Assembly (NCBI GenBank): GCA_963969365.1
Contig: OZ017750.1
Span: 744,001-808,000 of the forward strand
From: Asterochloris sp. CNOR1
Lineage: Eukaryota; Chlorophyta; Trebouxiophyceae; Trebouxiales; Trebouxiaceae
Reading direction: 5' to 3'
DNA: 64,000 bases
This document shows, in pieces, positions 48,800-58,600 of the stretch (positions are counted from its first letter, which is position 1; each line of letters begins with the position of its first letter). The notes beneath the pieces are model-generated. The model did not search any database. It was not told the DNA's origin and worked only from the letters and a program-made list of their open reading frames with translations. A program made the position numbers and the translations under genes.

Positions 48800-49868
48800 A
48801 TGTCAGATGATGAGTGGAACCCATCAGCAGAACTTGCTGAGGAGGGTGCTTCCCCAAGCAACATCGGGCCCCTGAGCCTGGACGCAGAGGGCAGCTTCAG
48901 ATATGAGCCCCACAGCCCAGGTGGCATCCAGCTTAGATTGAAGGCCATGCCTGAGCAGGTCTGTCTTGATTCAGACTTGGTCTGCACAGGAGATGGTTGG
49001 GCTTCAAGTGGCCAACGTTGGCATTGGGCTGCAGGGCTTGGCCTATCAGGTGTGGCCATCTGCCCTGACTTTGTCAAATTATGCTGAGCAGCAGCATGCT
49101 CAACAGCGCTGGTGCTGGCAGGTGAGGCCTTGCTGCAGCCACAACACTGCTCAAGCCACGGTCTCACAACTCTTGATGCTGTGTGCAGGGTAAATATGTT
49201 GTTGAACTGGGTGCTGGCTGTGGACTGGTTGGCCTCGTCTTTGCCACGCTGGGGGCTCATCTGCTGCTCACTGATCTGCCACCTGTCATGGTAGGCTGCT
49301 GCAGATTGCATTACCATTTGACACCAGGCCACTGATGACCTGCTCTCTCTAGCTTTGCAGGCCCTACTGAACACCAACATCAGCCAAAATAAACCCCTGA
49401 TCGAGGCAGCCAGTGGCTCTGCACAGGCTGCTGTGCTGAGCTGGGGGCTGACAGCGCCAGCAAACCTGCCTGATGGCTTCAGGCAGCCTGACATCATTAT
49501 TGCTGCTGATGTGGTCTATCACAGGGAGATCTTTGAGCCGCTGCTGAGCACACTTACAGCCTTTGGTGACAACACAGTGTCACACAGCCTTGCAGCAGAC
49601 CTAGGTGGCAGAAATTGTTGATCGTGCTTCTCTGTGCTCTGCAGCGCACTGTGGGAGCGACGTCAGCATCCTGCTGGCACATGTGCGTCGCTGGAAGAGC
49701 GACAAGCACTTCTGGAGGATGGCAAGGAGGGTGTTTAAAATCACTGATGTCACAAGCCATAATGCGTCGGGCTATGCCAGGGTAGATTCACGCACTAAAG
49801 GGGCCATGCGACTCTTCAGACTTGAGTTGAAGGAAGACACCAAATCGCTGAAACTATGTACTAGATGA
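48800..49868 (+). CDS. METTL21-like protein lysine methyltransferase
   Basis: This is a SAM-dependent seven-beta-strand methyltransferase of family 16. Relatives methylate lysines of chaperones and translation factors, but the target here cannot be told. Exon 1 (48800-48958) starts MSDDEWNPSAELAEEGAS and has GGIQLRLKAMPEQ. Exon 2 (from about 48982) has GLAYQVWPSALTLSNYAEQQ, the family's W-x-x-A segment. Exon 3 has KYVVELGAGCGLVGLVFATL (motif I) and LLLTDLPPVM. Exon 4 has ALQALLNTNISQNKP and the post-strand motif DIIIAADVVYHREIFEPLLS. The last exon has DVSILLAHVRRWKSDKHFWR and GAMRLFRLELK, with TGA at 49866-49868. Its 3' end nearly meets that of the convergent UQCC1 gene. Confidence 0.88.
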
Positions 49869-49897
49869 AAATGAAGTCACTAACTGCTCAACCAACA

Positions 49898-51786
49898 CTA
49901 CTGCTGGAAGACATCTTCAGAAAACTTCACTCTGCCATCAAGAAGCTGCTTCGACGGTGTCTTTTTAAGACAGGCCAGCTCCCTGCAGAGCACAAGGTCT
50001 TCTCTAAGTTGCAGACCCCCAAAAGATGGTTCTCCAGCCACCTCTTGCGACCTATGTCGGTCACCTTCATGCCCTTGAGAGGGCAGAAATGATGAGCATC
50101 TGAAGCAACCAGGTCCCAGGGCGTACATACCTTTTTATGTACGCATACAAGCGCTGTGCATCTGGGCGCTTTGTCTCATCCTTGCCATAGATATTTCGGA
50201 CAAGGGCATCTACAAAGTCCTCCTCTCCTCGCAGAGCCTGCAATCCATGTGAAGCTGATCAAGGGCGGAGACTCGAAAGCAAGGCTTGCGCCTGGCACAA
50301 TTGGTACCAATCACCAGAGCCATGACCACTGGTTCTCACCTTATCGAATGAATTGCTCATGCCGTAGAACATCTGCTCCAGCTCGGTCAGCCACTTGCTG
50401 AGACGCACCTGCACCCAGTAGCTTGACATTCAGCATCAGCTTCAGAATGGTTCTCTGGGAGGGCCTGCCTTTTGCAGGGCACAGCGGGAAGGGTGCACAA
50501 GCCAACGCCACAGGATGGTCGCAGCTGGACTTGTCCCTGTTGGGGGCAGAACACCTGTGTGGCAGACCGAGGGACAGGCACTGTGACTCCATCACCTCAC
50601 GCCCCACAGCTTAGGGCTGTGCTGACCCCCAGCCACATGGTGCACGTGCTTCCCCTCAGATGGTGCTGCCTGAGCGTCCTCAGCCCACACCCAGACGGCC
50701 ACACGCCTAGTACACACCTTGCGGCACCCATAGCTGCTCTGTGTGAGCTTCCCTGAAGTGCCCCAACCACAGGCCTCGGCTCCCACACCAGATCCCGGCC
50801 ATGCCGCACCTCAAAGTCTCCCTTTCAAGATCCACATGGTGCTGCTCAGATCCCCCATGGGCCGTCAAGATCGCGCACAGACATGTTGACTCGGCCTGAT
50901 GAGTGCAGGCAACACCCACACATGCTGTGCCTGACTCAGTCAGGTCCTTAAGGCCTTCACTCCACGCCTGGAGCTGGACCTCATGCTGGCAAAAATTGCT
51001 CATCCCCAGCCACACTGTGCCTGGGAGCCCTGATCACACCCCTGCCTGCACAAATTAGCCCACACCTGGGCACTCTCAGGCCTGGCAAGTTGGGGCCCCG
51101 CCTGGACTGCAGCCCGCCTAGTTACATCCTGCCTGCTGAGCCTACCTTGACCCCCTCAGCCCGAACCCGCAGCTCCACATCATGCTGGAAGTTCTCATAA
51201 GCCATCTGGGCTATGTCACGCCCATCCTGCCCCTCCGCCCGCAGACGCACCAGCAGCATCCACATGTGGATGCACATCATGCTGTGCACGTTGGCAAAGC
51301 GCTTCTGCAGGCCAAATACTGCAGGCAGCGCAAACAGCGCAGTGAGCACACTAGCTCTTGGCTTGGCTATGTTAAATGCGCAGAGCATGCTCATAGCGTC
51401 CCAGCATGAGACAGGGCGGGGCTACCCTGTGTGCACGTTGCAATAATGCAAACACCTGTGGGCAGCATCTCACCTGAGTACAATTGCTCAAGCTCAGCCT
51501 GCTCAGTGATAGCCCTGAAAAGATTTTTGCTGCCTGCAGGGCATTTGTATCATTCGGGTCGAAGCTGTAGCAGAAATCAGCAGCAGGTAGTTCAGCACAA
51601 GGTTTCTGCAACTGCAACTGCCTTCGCTTAAGCCCTACCTCTCAACAGCTGGCTCTCCTTGCTGTAGAAGCCAGAGATGGACAACAGCAGCTGCCGGAAC
51701 TTGCTCTGCTCCACCGAAGGTCGAGGCTGCTCCACTGGCCTAGCCCACTCCAGCGATCGTGCAGGCAGTGCTCTAAAGTCGAGCCC
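49898..51786 (-). CDS. UQCC1: Ubiquinol-cytochrome c chaperone (CBP3/UQCC1), 5' end not resolved
   Basis: This mitochondrial chaperone binds newly made cytochrome b and promotes its assembly into complex III. The minus-strand exon from 51786 gives LDFRALPARSLEWARPVEQP and EQSKFRQLLLSISGFYSKES. The next joins AITEQAELEQLYS to VFGLQKRFANVHSMM. The core exon (to 51146) has CIHMWMLLVRLRAEGQDGRD and NFQHDVELRVRAEGVKV. Then RLSKWLTELEQMFYGMSNSF, LRGEEDFVDALVRNIYGKDE and RPDAQRLYAYIKR lead over a GT-AG intron (donor GTATGT at about 50130) to ELACLKKTPSKQLLDGRVKF, with TAG at 49898-49900. The start lies upstream of 51786. One candidate ATG at 51970 gives a presequence-like MAMQPCRGSGNALSSLVVMQ, but I cannot join it in phase with a good donor. 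The intron at 50.4-51.1 kb contains decayed copies of the core exon's end. Confidence 0.85.
50600..51015. repeat. Decayed tandem copies of the UQCC1 core exon donor edge
   Basis: The minus-strand exon end (51190-51146) reads NFQHDVELRVRAEGVKV. Downstream in the intron, about 51005-50940 has a copy that would read NFCQHEVQLQAWSEGLKDL, and about 50870-50800 has one with QHHVDLERETLR. A weaker copy with ATGTGGCTGGGGGTC may lie at 50640-50610. Units are about 130-170 bp apart and out of frame with each other. Confidence 0.7.
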
Positions 51787-52164
51787 CTGCAGCAGCAACA
51801 GGGGCGCAGGTAGCTGGCAGGCGCATGCTTGCTTCTGTGCACAGATCAGCCTGATTGGGATGTGTCACACCTGCTGCGCGCCTGCTTCTATTGGCTGGGC
51901 TGCCAGCCCTCTGCATGACCACAAGGCTAGAGAGGGCATTGCCACTGCCTCTGCATGGCTGCATTGCCACGACTGCACCAACTCATGCTGATGCAGGCGC
52001 AATAGCTGGGTAGCCCCTCTGCGCATGTCTACTTTGGAGATGCAACTGTACGCGGTCTGTTCAGATGGCCTTCTTCTTCCACTTTCTTGGGAGCCGGCAC
52101 AGAGATCAGCTGCTCACTGACTCTGCACAGCACCTCCCAGTTGACACCAGGGACAATCTGAAGC
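51787..52164. other. Region between UQCC1 and GPATCH4, with candidate UQCC1 first exons
   Basis: This divergent region should contain the missing UQCC1 start. Two minus-strand candidates exist: MAMQPCRGSGNALSSLVVMQ from 51970, and MLQIVPGVNWEVLCRVSEQL from 52166, which continues ISVPAPKKVEEEGHLNR to a stop after 45 codons. The second overlaps the start codon of the plus-strand G-patch gene. Neither joins the first clear UQCC1 exon with a consensus donor. Confidence 0.35.
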
Positions 52165-55114
52165 ATGAAGCTGCCCCCTGGATATGAGATAGGGCTGGGT
52201 GTGAAGCAAGCCTCAGCCTATGGAGGCTGGGGAGAGAAGATGCTCAAGAAGTTTGGCTGGGCAGACGGCCAAGGTCTTGGCAAGGAGGGCACAGGCATGA
52301 GGGAGGCCATCAAAGTACGGAAGAAAGACGACAACAAAGGGGTGAGGATGCAGGCTGAGCTGCTCCTCAGACGCCAGCATGGCTCTGCATGAAGGGGGAG
52401 CAGAGGGGCTTCCTGATGAGCATCCGCATCAAGTGGGACCATGTGCTGCCTTTGCTGCAGGTGGGCGCGTCGTTGCGGATGGAGCCTGAGGGGCGCTGGT
52501 GGGAGGACGCCTTCCAGGGAGTGATCTCCAAGCTGCAGCCCGAGGTGCGCTGCAGGGAGACTGGTTGTCAGTGTGCACCGTGCGGTATGCCTGCACGTTT
52601 CTGGCCCTCAAGGACCATGCTGAGCAACAGGATGCCAGCCTGCATGCACGTGCAAGCAGGCCAAGCTCTGGCCAGCGAGGTTTCAGCAAACAGCAGGCCA
52701 GGATCCCACCTGCCACGGACCAGTCCACCAACCTGCTCTACTGCAGGAGGGTTCCTGCACTCAGCTGTGCCAAAGTGCAAGTGGGTACCTCTTCCCTGCA
52801 GGAGGAATCGGCCTCAGATGTGTCGACGGCGGATGATTTCCCCAGCAGCAGCGGCAGGCCCCAGAACCAGGATGGCACACGATCCTCTGCTCGCGCGGAT
52901 GAGCTGCGCCTGGCAGCAGAGCTTCATAGCCAGCCTGCCTGGCACGGCGGCGGCAGATTCACCGGCAGGTGAGCATTGCATGGCCACACGCCCTCTTGCT
53001 GGAACCCCTTTTGGCAGCAGAATCTCTGATGCTTGGTGTGCATACTGTTGGCCAAGCCAGCTCAAGCAGAGGTGGCTGGGCTCTGGAGAGGCGTGCTTCG
53101 TGGTAGCCCAACTGTCAGCAGAGCCACGTGGGCCGTGAAATGAGCTCTGCGTTGTGTTAGGAGGCAGTGCTTTGTGTCAGGTGTGCTGCACAGGTCTTGC
53201 TTTGCACAGGCAGACCCCACTAGCAAGAGGTTGCTAGAGGTACGCTTCCAAAACAGAGTCGGTGCAGGGGCTGGTAGTTCACGCAAGGATGACATTGTGC
53301 ATCCCTGCTGCTGCAGGGCTGGCAAGCTGGCGCGCATCAGGCGGCAGGAGGCCGAGGCTGCCGCCAAGCTGGCAGGAAAGCTGCCTGTAGGTGAGGGCCA
53401 GCGGCAGGCGACGGCAGTGGCCACCGCTGCAGCTGCTGAGGCTGGCGTTGGTGCACAGCTAGCGCTGGGATCAGCCGGCCAGAAGCAGAAGGGCAGCAAG
53501 CGGAAAGCACCGGCGACTGCAGCGGTCACACCTGATGCCGAGGCCGATGCTGCTGCCAGCAAGGCAGCCAAAAGAAGGCGCAAGGCGGGGAAGGCTGGGA
53601 CCCAGTCCGCTGGGGATGGCAGCGAAGCTAGGGCAGCCACTGCGGCTGCAGCGGCGCCCCCCAAGAAGGCCAGGATCGTCATTGAGCCTGCCTATCAGAG
53701 CCTGCCTGGGACCCATGCAGCCTTCAAAGCCACTCCTGCAGCAGGTGGGGGGCTGCAGGCGGTGCCCGCCATCTGCAGCATGACAAAAGCCCCCACATAT
53801 TGTTGTTGTCTTTGGCTGGCTTGAGCTGCAGTGCTGCTGCTGTGAGTGCGCAATGGTGCGTTGGGTGAGCATAGCCTGTGCTCTCAGGTGACTGTCATGA
53901 GCAGTGCTTGAACGGCAGACTGTCGATGTGCAGGGTGGTGGGGTGCCAAGCGCTTCATGTCAGCCGGCTGCCTAGAGGGCCTGTCGGAGCAGAAGGACAC
54001 TGCCGCCAAGGAGAGGCAGGAGTTCAATGAGGCAGACCAAGAGGCCCTCTACAACACCACCCAGAACGCCAAGACTGAGCACAAGAAGGGGCTGGGCGCC
54101 AGTGCTCTCATTGGTGAGCTCGCTGTGCTCAAAATGCAAGGCTGAGGTTGGCAGAAATGCTTTCGCGAAGACCATGCTGCAGGTCTTATGAGCGAGACCA
54201 TGCCTTGCTTGTCAGAGCTGCTGCAGCATGAGCTGGGGACTGAGGGATTGTCTTCACTGCAGTAGCAGGCCCTTTCAGTGCTCATTGAGAACATTCTTTG
54301 TTCATCCAGACGCCTGGGTCATGACTGTGAACATGGGCTCCAGCTTTCGGTATTCCGTTCTGCAGGCGCTGGCCGCCTGGGGTGGTTGTGACAGCACTGT
54401 GAAGCAGTACGCCTCCTCTGCAGGCAAGCTGGCTGTGGTCTCAGGCTGTCTGCTTATGCTGCAGGCAAGGTGGCAGGTGCCAAGTGGACAGGTGCCAAGA
54501 TCACCTTTGATGAGGACGAGGCTCAGCCTGAGGCAGCAGGAGGACGAGCAGCCGCACAGGACACAGTTTCCCCCAAGGAGGAGAACAGGTCCCTGCCGGC
54601 AGCCCAGCTGCCGGCAAGCCTGCAGGCTGTTAAGTGGAAGAAGCTGGTCACAGCCGAGCTGCAGCAGGTGAAACATGGGCGCAACTTGGTGCATGTGTTC
54701 ACTGTCATGTGTGAGAATGTGAGGTGGCAGCCTCAGCTGAGTGCAGCGCAGCCTAGCAATGTTTTAGGAGCCACCGCCCTGGCCTAGCGCTTCAATCTTC
54801 TGCTGCAGGGCGGCTTTGCTACCCATCAGCATGGCTTATGGCTTGCATGAGGAAAGCAATTGCCCTTGATGCGACATATGACCCTGCGCTGTCGGGCTGC
54901 AGCGCCACTGACTGGCCGAACTTGCCGCCTGCAGGCGCCTGGCTGTGAGATGAAGGTCAAGGCTCTGCAGCGGAAGCTGATGGCAGGCCTCAAGGGCCGG
55001 CATGGTGACTTAACAGTCGAGGTGCAGGGGCTACTGGAAGCCGACATGTTTTCAAAGCTCTCTGCCAGCTCCAAGTTCAGGCTGTCCAGCAAGAAAGTGG
55101 CTCTTCTCAGCTGA
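52165..55114 (+). CDS. GPATCH4-like nucleolar G-patch protein
   Basis: G-patch proteins activate DEAH helicases, and the GPATCH4/PinX1 group is nucleolar and acts in ribosome biogenesis (family knowledge). The ATG at 52165 starts MKLPPGYEIGLGV, followed by the G-patch GEKMLKKFGWADGQGLGKEG with TGMREAIKVRKKDDNKG. The next exon has VGASLRMEPEGRWWEDAFQG. A Lys/Ala-rich nuclear region (53320-53740) has SKAAKRRRKAGKAG and KKARIVIEP. Then WWGAKRFMSAGCLEGL with EFNEADQEALYNTTQNAKTE and KKGLGASALI matches the conserved tail of plant GPATCH4 homologs, as does VAGAKWTGAKITFDEDE. The last exon has CEMKVKALQRKLMAGL, ending SSKKVALLS with TGA at 55112-55114. One or two exons around 52.8 and 54.3 kb are less certain. 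Confidence 0.85.
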
Positions 55115-55614
55115 CAGCTTCCACAGATGCAGGCAGGCATTTGCTATACCTGCATGCACTGCTGGTCGAGTAATTTACTGGTCTTTGTTGATCCTGAACA
55201 AATGGTCCACCTTATGCAGCCCACTTCCCGCTAACTCAACTGGCCCTGCTATAGGATAGCCTGGATCTTGTATTGTGATACTGCAAAATGCTGCAGACCA
55301 CCGTTGCTGCTGGCCCTTGGCAGCCAGCATGTCTTAAGGCACTCGCACTCCCGTAGGGTGGTGCCAATTCATTCAATATGACAGCCTTATGCATGCAAGC
55401 TCTCAGTGTGCCATACATCAAGACGCAAGGACAACTTTTGATTCATTAGCAAAGCCATGCGTGGTAGAAACAATGTATGAGAACCCCTTCTGCAGAGCAA
55501 CATGGTTGTACACAACAGTTCCTGAGCAACAGGCGGTTGTATGCATATGTGTCCAGGAAGTTCACGTGTAGGGTGGCCCCAGGCAGCGTCTGGTGTATGT
55601 ACAAAGCCGTGCTG
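55115..55614. other. Convergent 3' spacer
   Basis: 500 bp lie between the stop of the G-patch gene (+) and the stop of the Ala/Gln-rich gene (-). The base composition is less GC-rich than in exons. I see no gene, repeat or clear poly(A) signal. Confidence 0.3.
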
Positions 55615-58600
55615 TCAGTGGTGGGCTGAGTCTGGCAGCTGGGCACTCTGCTCCTCTTCCTGCTTCATTAGTGCAGCCAGCCGAGCCTCTGCCTGGGTCA
55701 GGACACTGGGAGGAATCACGCGGTTGGTAGCAAAGTTGTCAAACACTGCCAGCACGCCCTGTCCTGCAGCCCAGCCCAGAAACAGCACCTTGTGAGCTTG
55801 CAGCATGGGCCTGAACCTGCATCCCTCATGCACCTGGGCTGGGAGCTGTCACAAAGCTGACTGCTACCACAGCACAGCTTGCCCTTGCAGAGACTACATT
55901 GAGGGCATCTTTTCTGCTTGTCCAGTCCGTGCTCTTCTGACCAGTGGAGCTGGCAGTCACATGTCAAGCAAGTGGTGTGCTAGCTGACCTGATGCCTCCA
56001 TGTAGTCTTGCACCAGCTGGCCGTTGGCGTCCTTGGCCAGGTTCCACTTGTCTGCAGGTCACACACGCAGCTGCTGAGACACCACATCTTGCACTTACAA
56101 CTCAGCCCAGCACGAGCCTTTGACAGGCTCCATCCCATGCAGTCCGCCTCAGGGAACAGCCGGTAGTGAGCTGCTTGGCACCCTCATGCCAGGGCCTCTC
56201 ATGCTGCAGGCTGCCAACACAGCTGTGTCCTCATACTGCACAATGTTCACAGATTCCCAAGGGCCCTCCTGCTGCAGGGGCCCAACAAGCTAGGGGCCCT
56301 CATGCTCTGTGACGCTTAGCACAAAAGCCAAAGGTCATCCTGCTGCAGGCTGCCCACTAGCCAGGGTCTACGATGCTGCAGGCTGCTTACACAAGCCAGA
56401 GGTCTACCTGGCGACGGCTGCCATCAAGCCAGGGGCTTTCATGCATACGAGGCGCACACAGAATCCACAGGTCCTCCCGCTGCAAGGTTCCACAAGTCAA
56501 GGCACCTGATCGTGCATGCTGCACACACCATCAGGGGCGTTACCTCCATCCTTCTTCTCGTACCACGACACCAGCATCTTCCCATGCGTCAATTTCTCAA
56601 TGCGACCAGTCCTGCAGGCAGTAGGTCTCCAGTGAGGTCTACTTGCAGCTTCAGACATTTGCTTGCAGCTCTCTGAGGCATACAGCTGGCATACTACTGT
56701 CGTACGGCTGGTATCAACTCACTCTGTTTATGAAGATGCAAGCTTGACCTGAGGCCTCATTGTAGGTTACGCTCCTGAGTACTGGTGCTTGTGACAGGGC
56801 TAGAGTTCCAACCTCAGGTGCTAGGGCTGCAGCTACAGCTAAAGCTGGACAGAATCCTGGCAACAGCTAGACCACTCATCATCATAGACGTGTTCATGCC
56901 AGAAGCCCTCGATTCTAAAAATGGGTCTCACCAGCACAGCTGCTGCAGTCGCAGCCGCAGCTTGAGCTGCACAGACAGCCTGGCAAGAGCTTGAGCCCCA
57001 AGGTTAAAGAGTGAACCACCAGCACAGTAATCAGGGCTCCTACATGCACAGGAAGCCGGCAACCGCTACAGCTCAACATTCGAGATCCTCATGACTATAT
57101 TGCTAGTGCGACACCCTCGATTCAATGGGCGGGCTCACCAGCTAGCACAGCTGCCATGGCTGCAGATCCAGCGCCGGCTGGACAGCTAGCACGGCATCAG
57201 CTTGACCAGTCATCACTTGAGATATCACGCAAACCCTCTTCAAGTTAAACAATGGGCCTCACCAGCACAGCTGCCGCGGGTGCACCTCCAGGTTGGTCAG
57301 CGCGTCGGCGTGGTCAGCCGCCATGATGACCTTGCGTGAGGGCCGCAGGTCTGAGGGGTGGATGTCATTGCCCCTCCCTCCCAAGCTGCCCTGGGCAAGC
57401 TGCTGCAGCTGCTGCAGAGCGCGCTGGGCGTTGCAGCCTGTCAAGGCAACAGCAGGCCCTGGCTCTGACAACTCTGGCACTGCGAAGCTGGCATGTGGGC
57501 CTGGCTGGGGGTGACCTTGCATCTGAGCTGCCACCGAGCCAAGGCCGTACATGCCTGCCTGCTGGAGGTGGCCCTGCATTTGGGGCGCTACAGAACCGCT
57601 GGCGTATGTACTAGGCTGGGGGTGACTCTGCATCTGAGGTGCCACAGAGCCGCCAGCAACTGCACCAGGCTGCTGGTGAGCCTGTTGCTGAGCTGCCACA
57701 GACTGTGGCAGGGGCGGCACTGAGCCTGCAGGGTGGCAAGGGCCAGCCTGCATGCTGCTCTGCTCGCTGTACAGGGCTGTATGGTGGCTGGAGGGCGGAG
57801 GGTCCCCCCTGCCAGCGCTGCAAATCACTGCCATGCCTGCTGCCGAGACTCCAGCACCCTGCACGCCCGTCTGCCCGGGAGCAGCGCCTGCTTTCACGAA
57901 GCTGCCTGCTGCCTGGTGCTGCTGCTCTGGCTGCTGCGCCAGGCAAGCATCTGCCATCAAGGTGTTGGAGCCTTGTGAGGGTAGGATTGTGCTCCCAAAG
58001 GCGCCTGACATCTGTGACTGCACGTTAGCAGGGGCAGCAGCAGCAGGCCTGGCCATGTTGCTGCTGTTGGGGGCTGCCTCCCGGAGTGCTGGTGCTGCAG
58101 CTGCGGCTTGCATTGGCCTCTGTGCAGTGACCGCCTGCTGCGCTGCACCCTTGGCCCAACTTTGCAGCATCTGGGTGGCTGCGGCACTGCCTGCCTGCAT
58201 CTTCAGCGCATGATGCGATGGCCGACCTGCCATGTCTGCCTGCTGTTGCAGGGACACTGCAACCTGCGCCCACTGCTGGGCCTGGCTTGGCTGCTGAACA
58301 GCAGGCCTCAGTTGCTGTGGCTGCTGCTGCTGCAACAAAGCCTGCAGAGGGTAGCTCTGCATGGCAGACCGCAGAGACTGCAGTCCAGCACTGCCCACAG
58401 GCCACCCCTGCTGCTGCTGGTGCTGCCCATACACCAGCAGGGACTCTGGCACATATGGTGCAGCCTGCAGCTGTGCAGCTGGCCTCGCATGTAGTGGGGC
58501 AGGCTGACGCTGCTGCTGCTGCTGGCTGGCAGCCTGCTGAGAAGCCAGCAGCAGCTGCTGGCGCTGCCTCTGTGCAGCGTCCCACTGGTGGCCTGCAGTA

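Noticed and set aside
56140-57262. Regularly spaced repeats resembling a CRISPR array
   Set aside because: The repeats are degenerate, unequal in length, inside a eukaryotic intron, and match the neighbouring exon edge. There are no conserved repeats with unique spacers and no cas genes.
55615-57300. LIN9/ALWAYS EARLY or other DIRP-type identity for the Ala/Gln-rich protein
   Set aside because: The conserved tail has no DIRP motif. The resemblance was limited to low-complexity composition.
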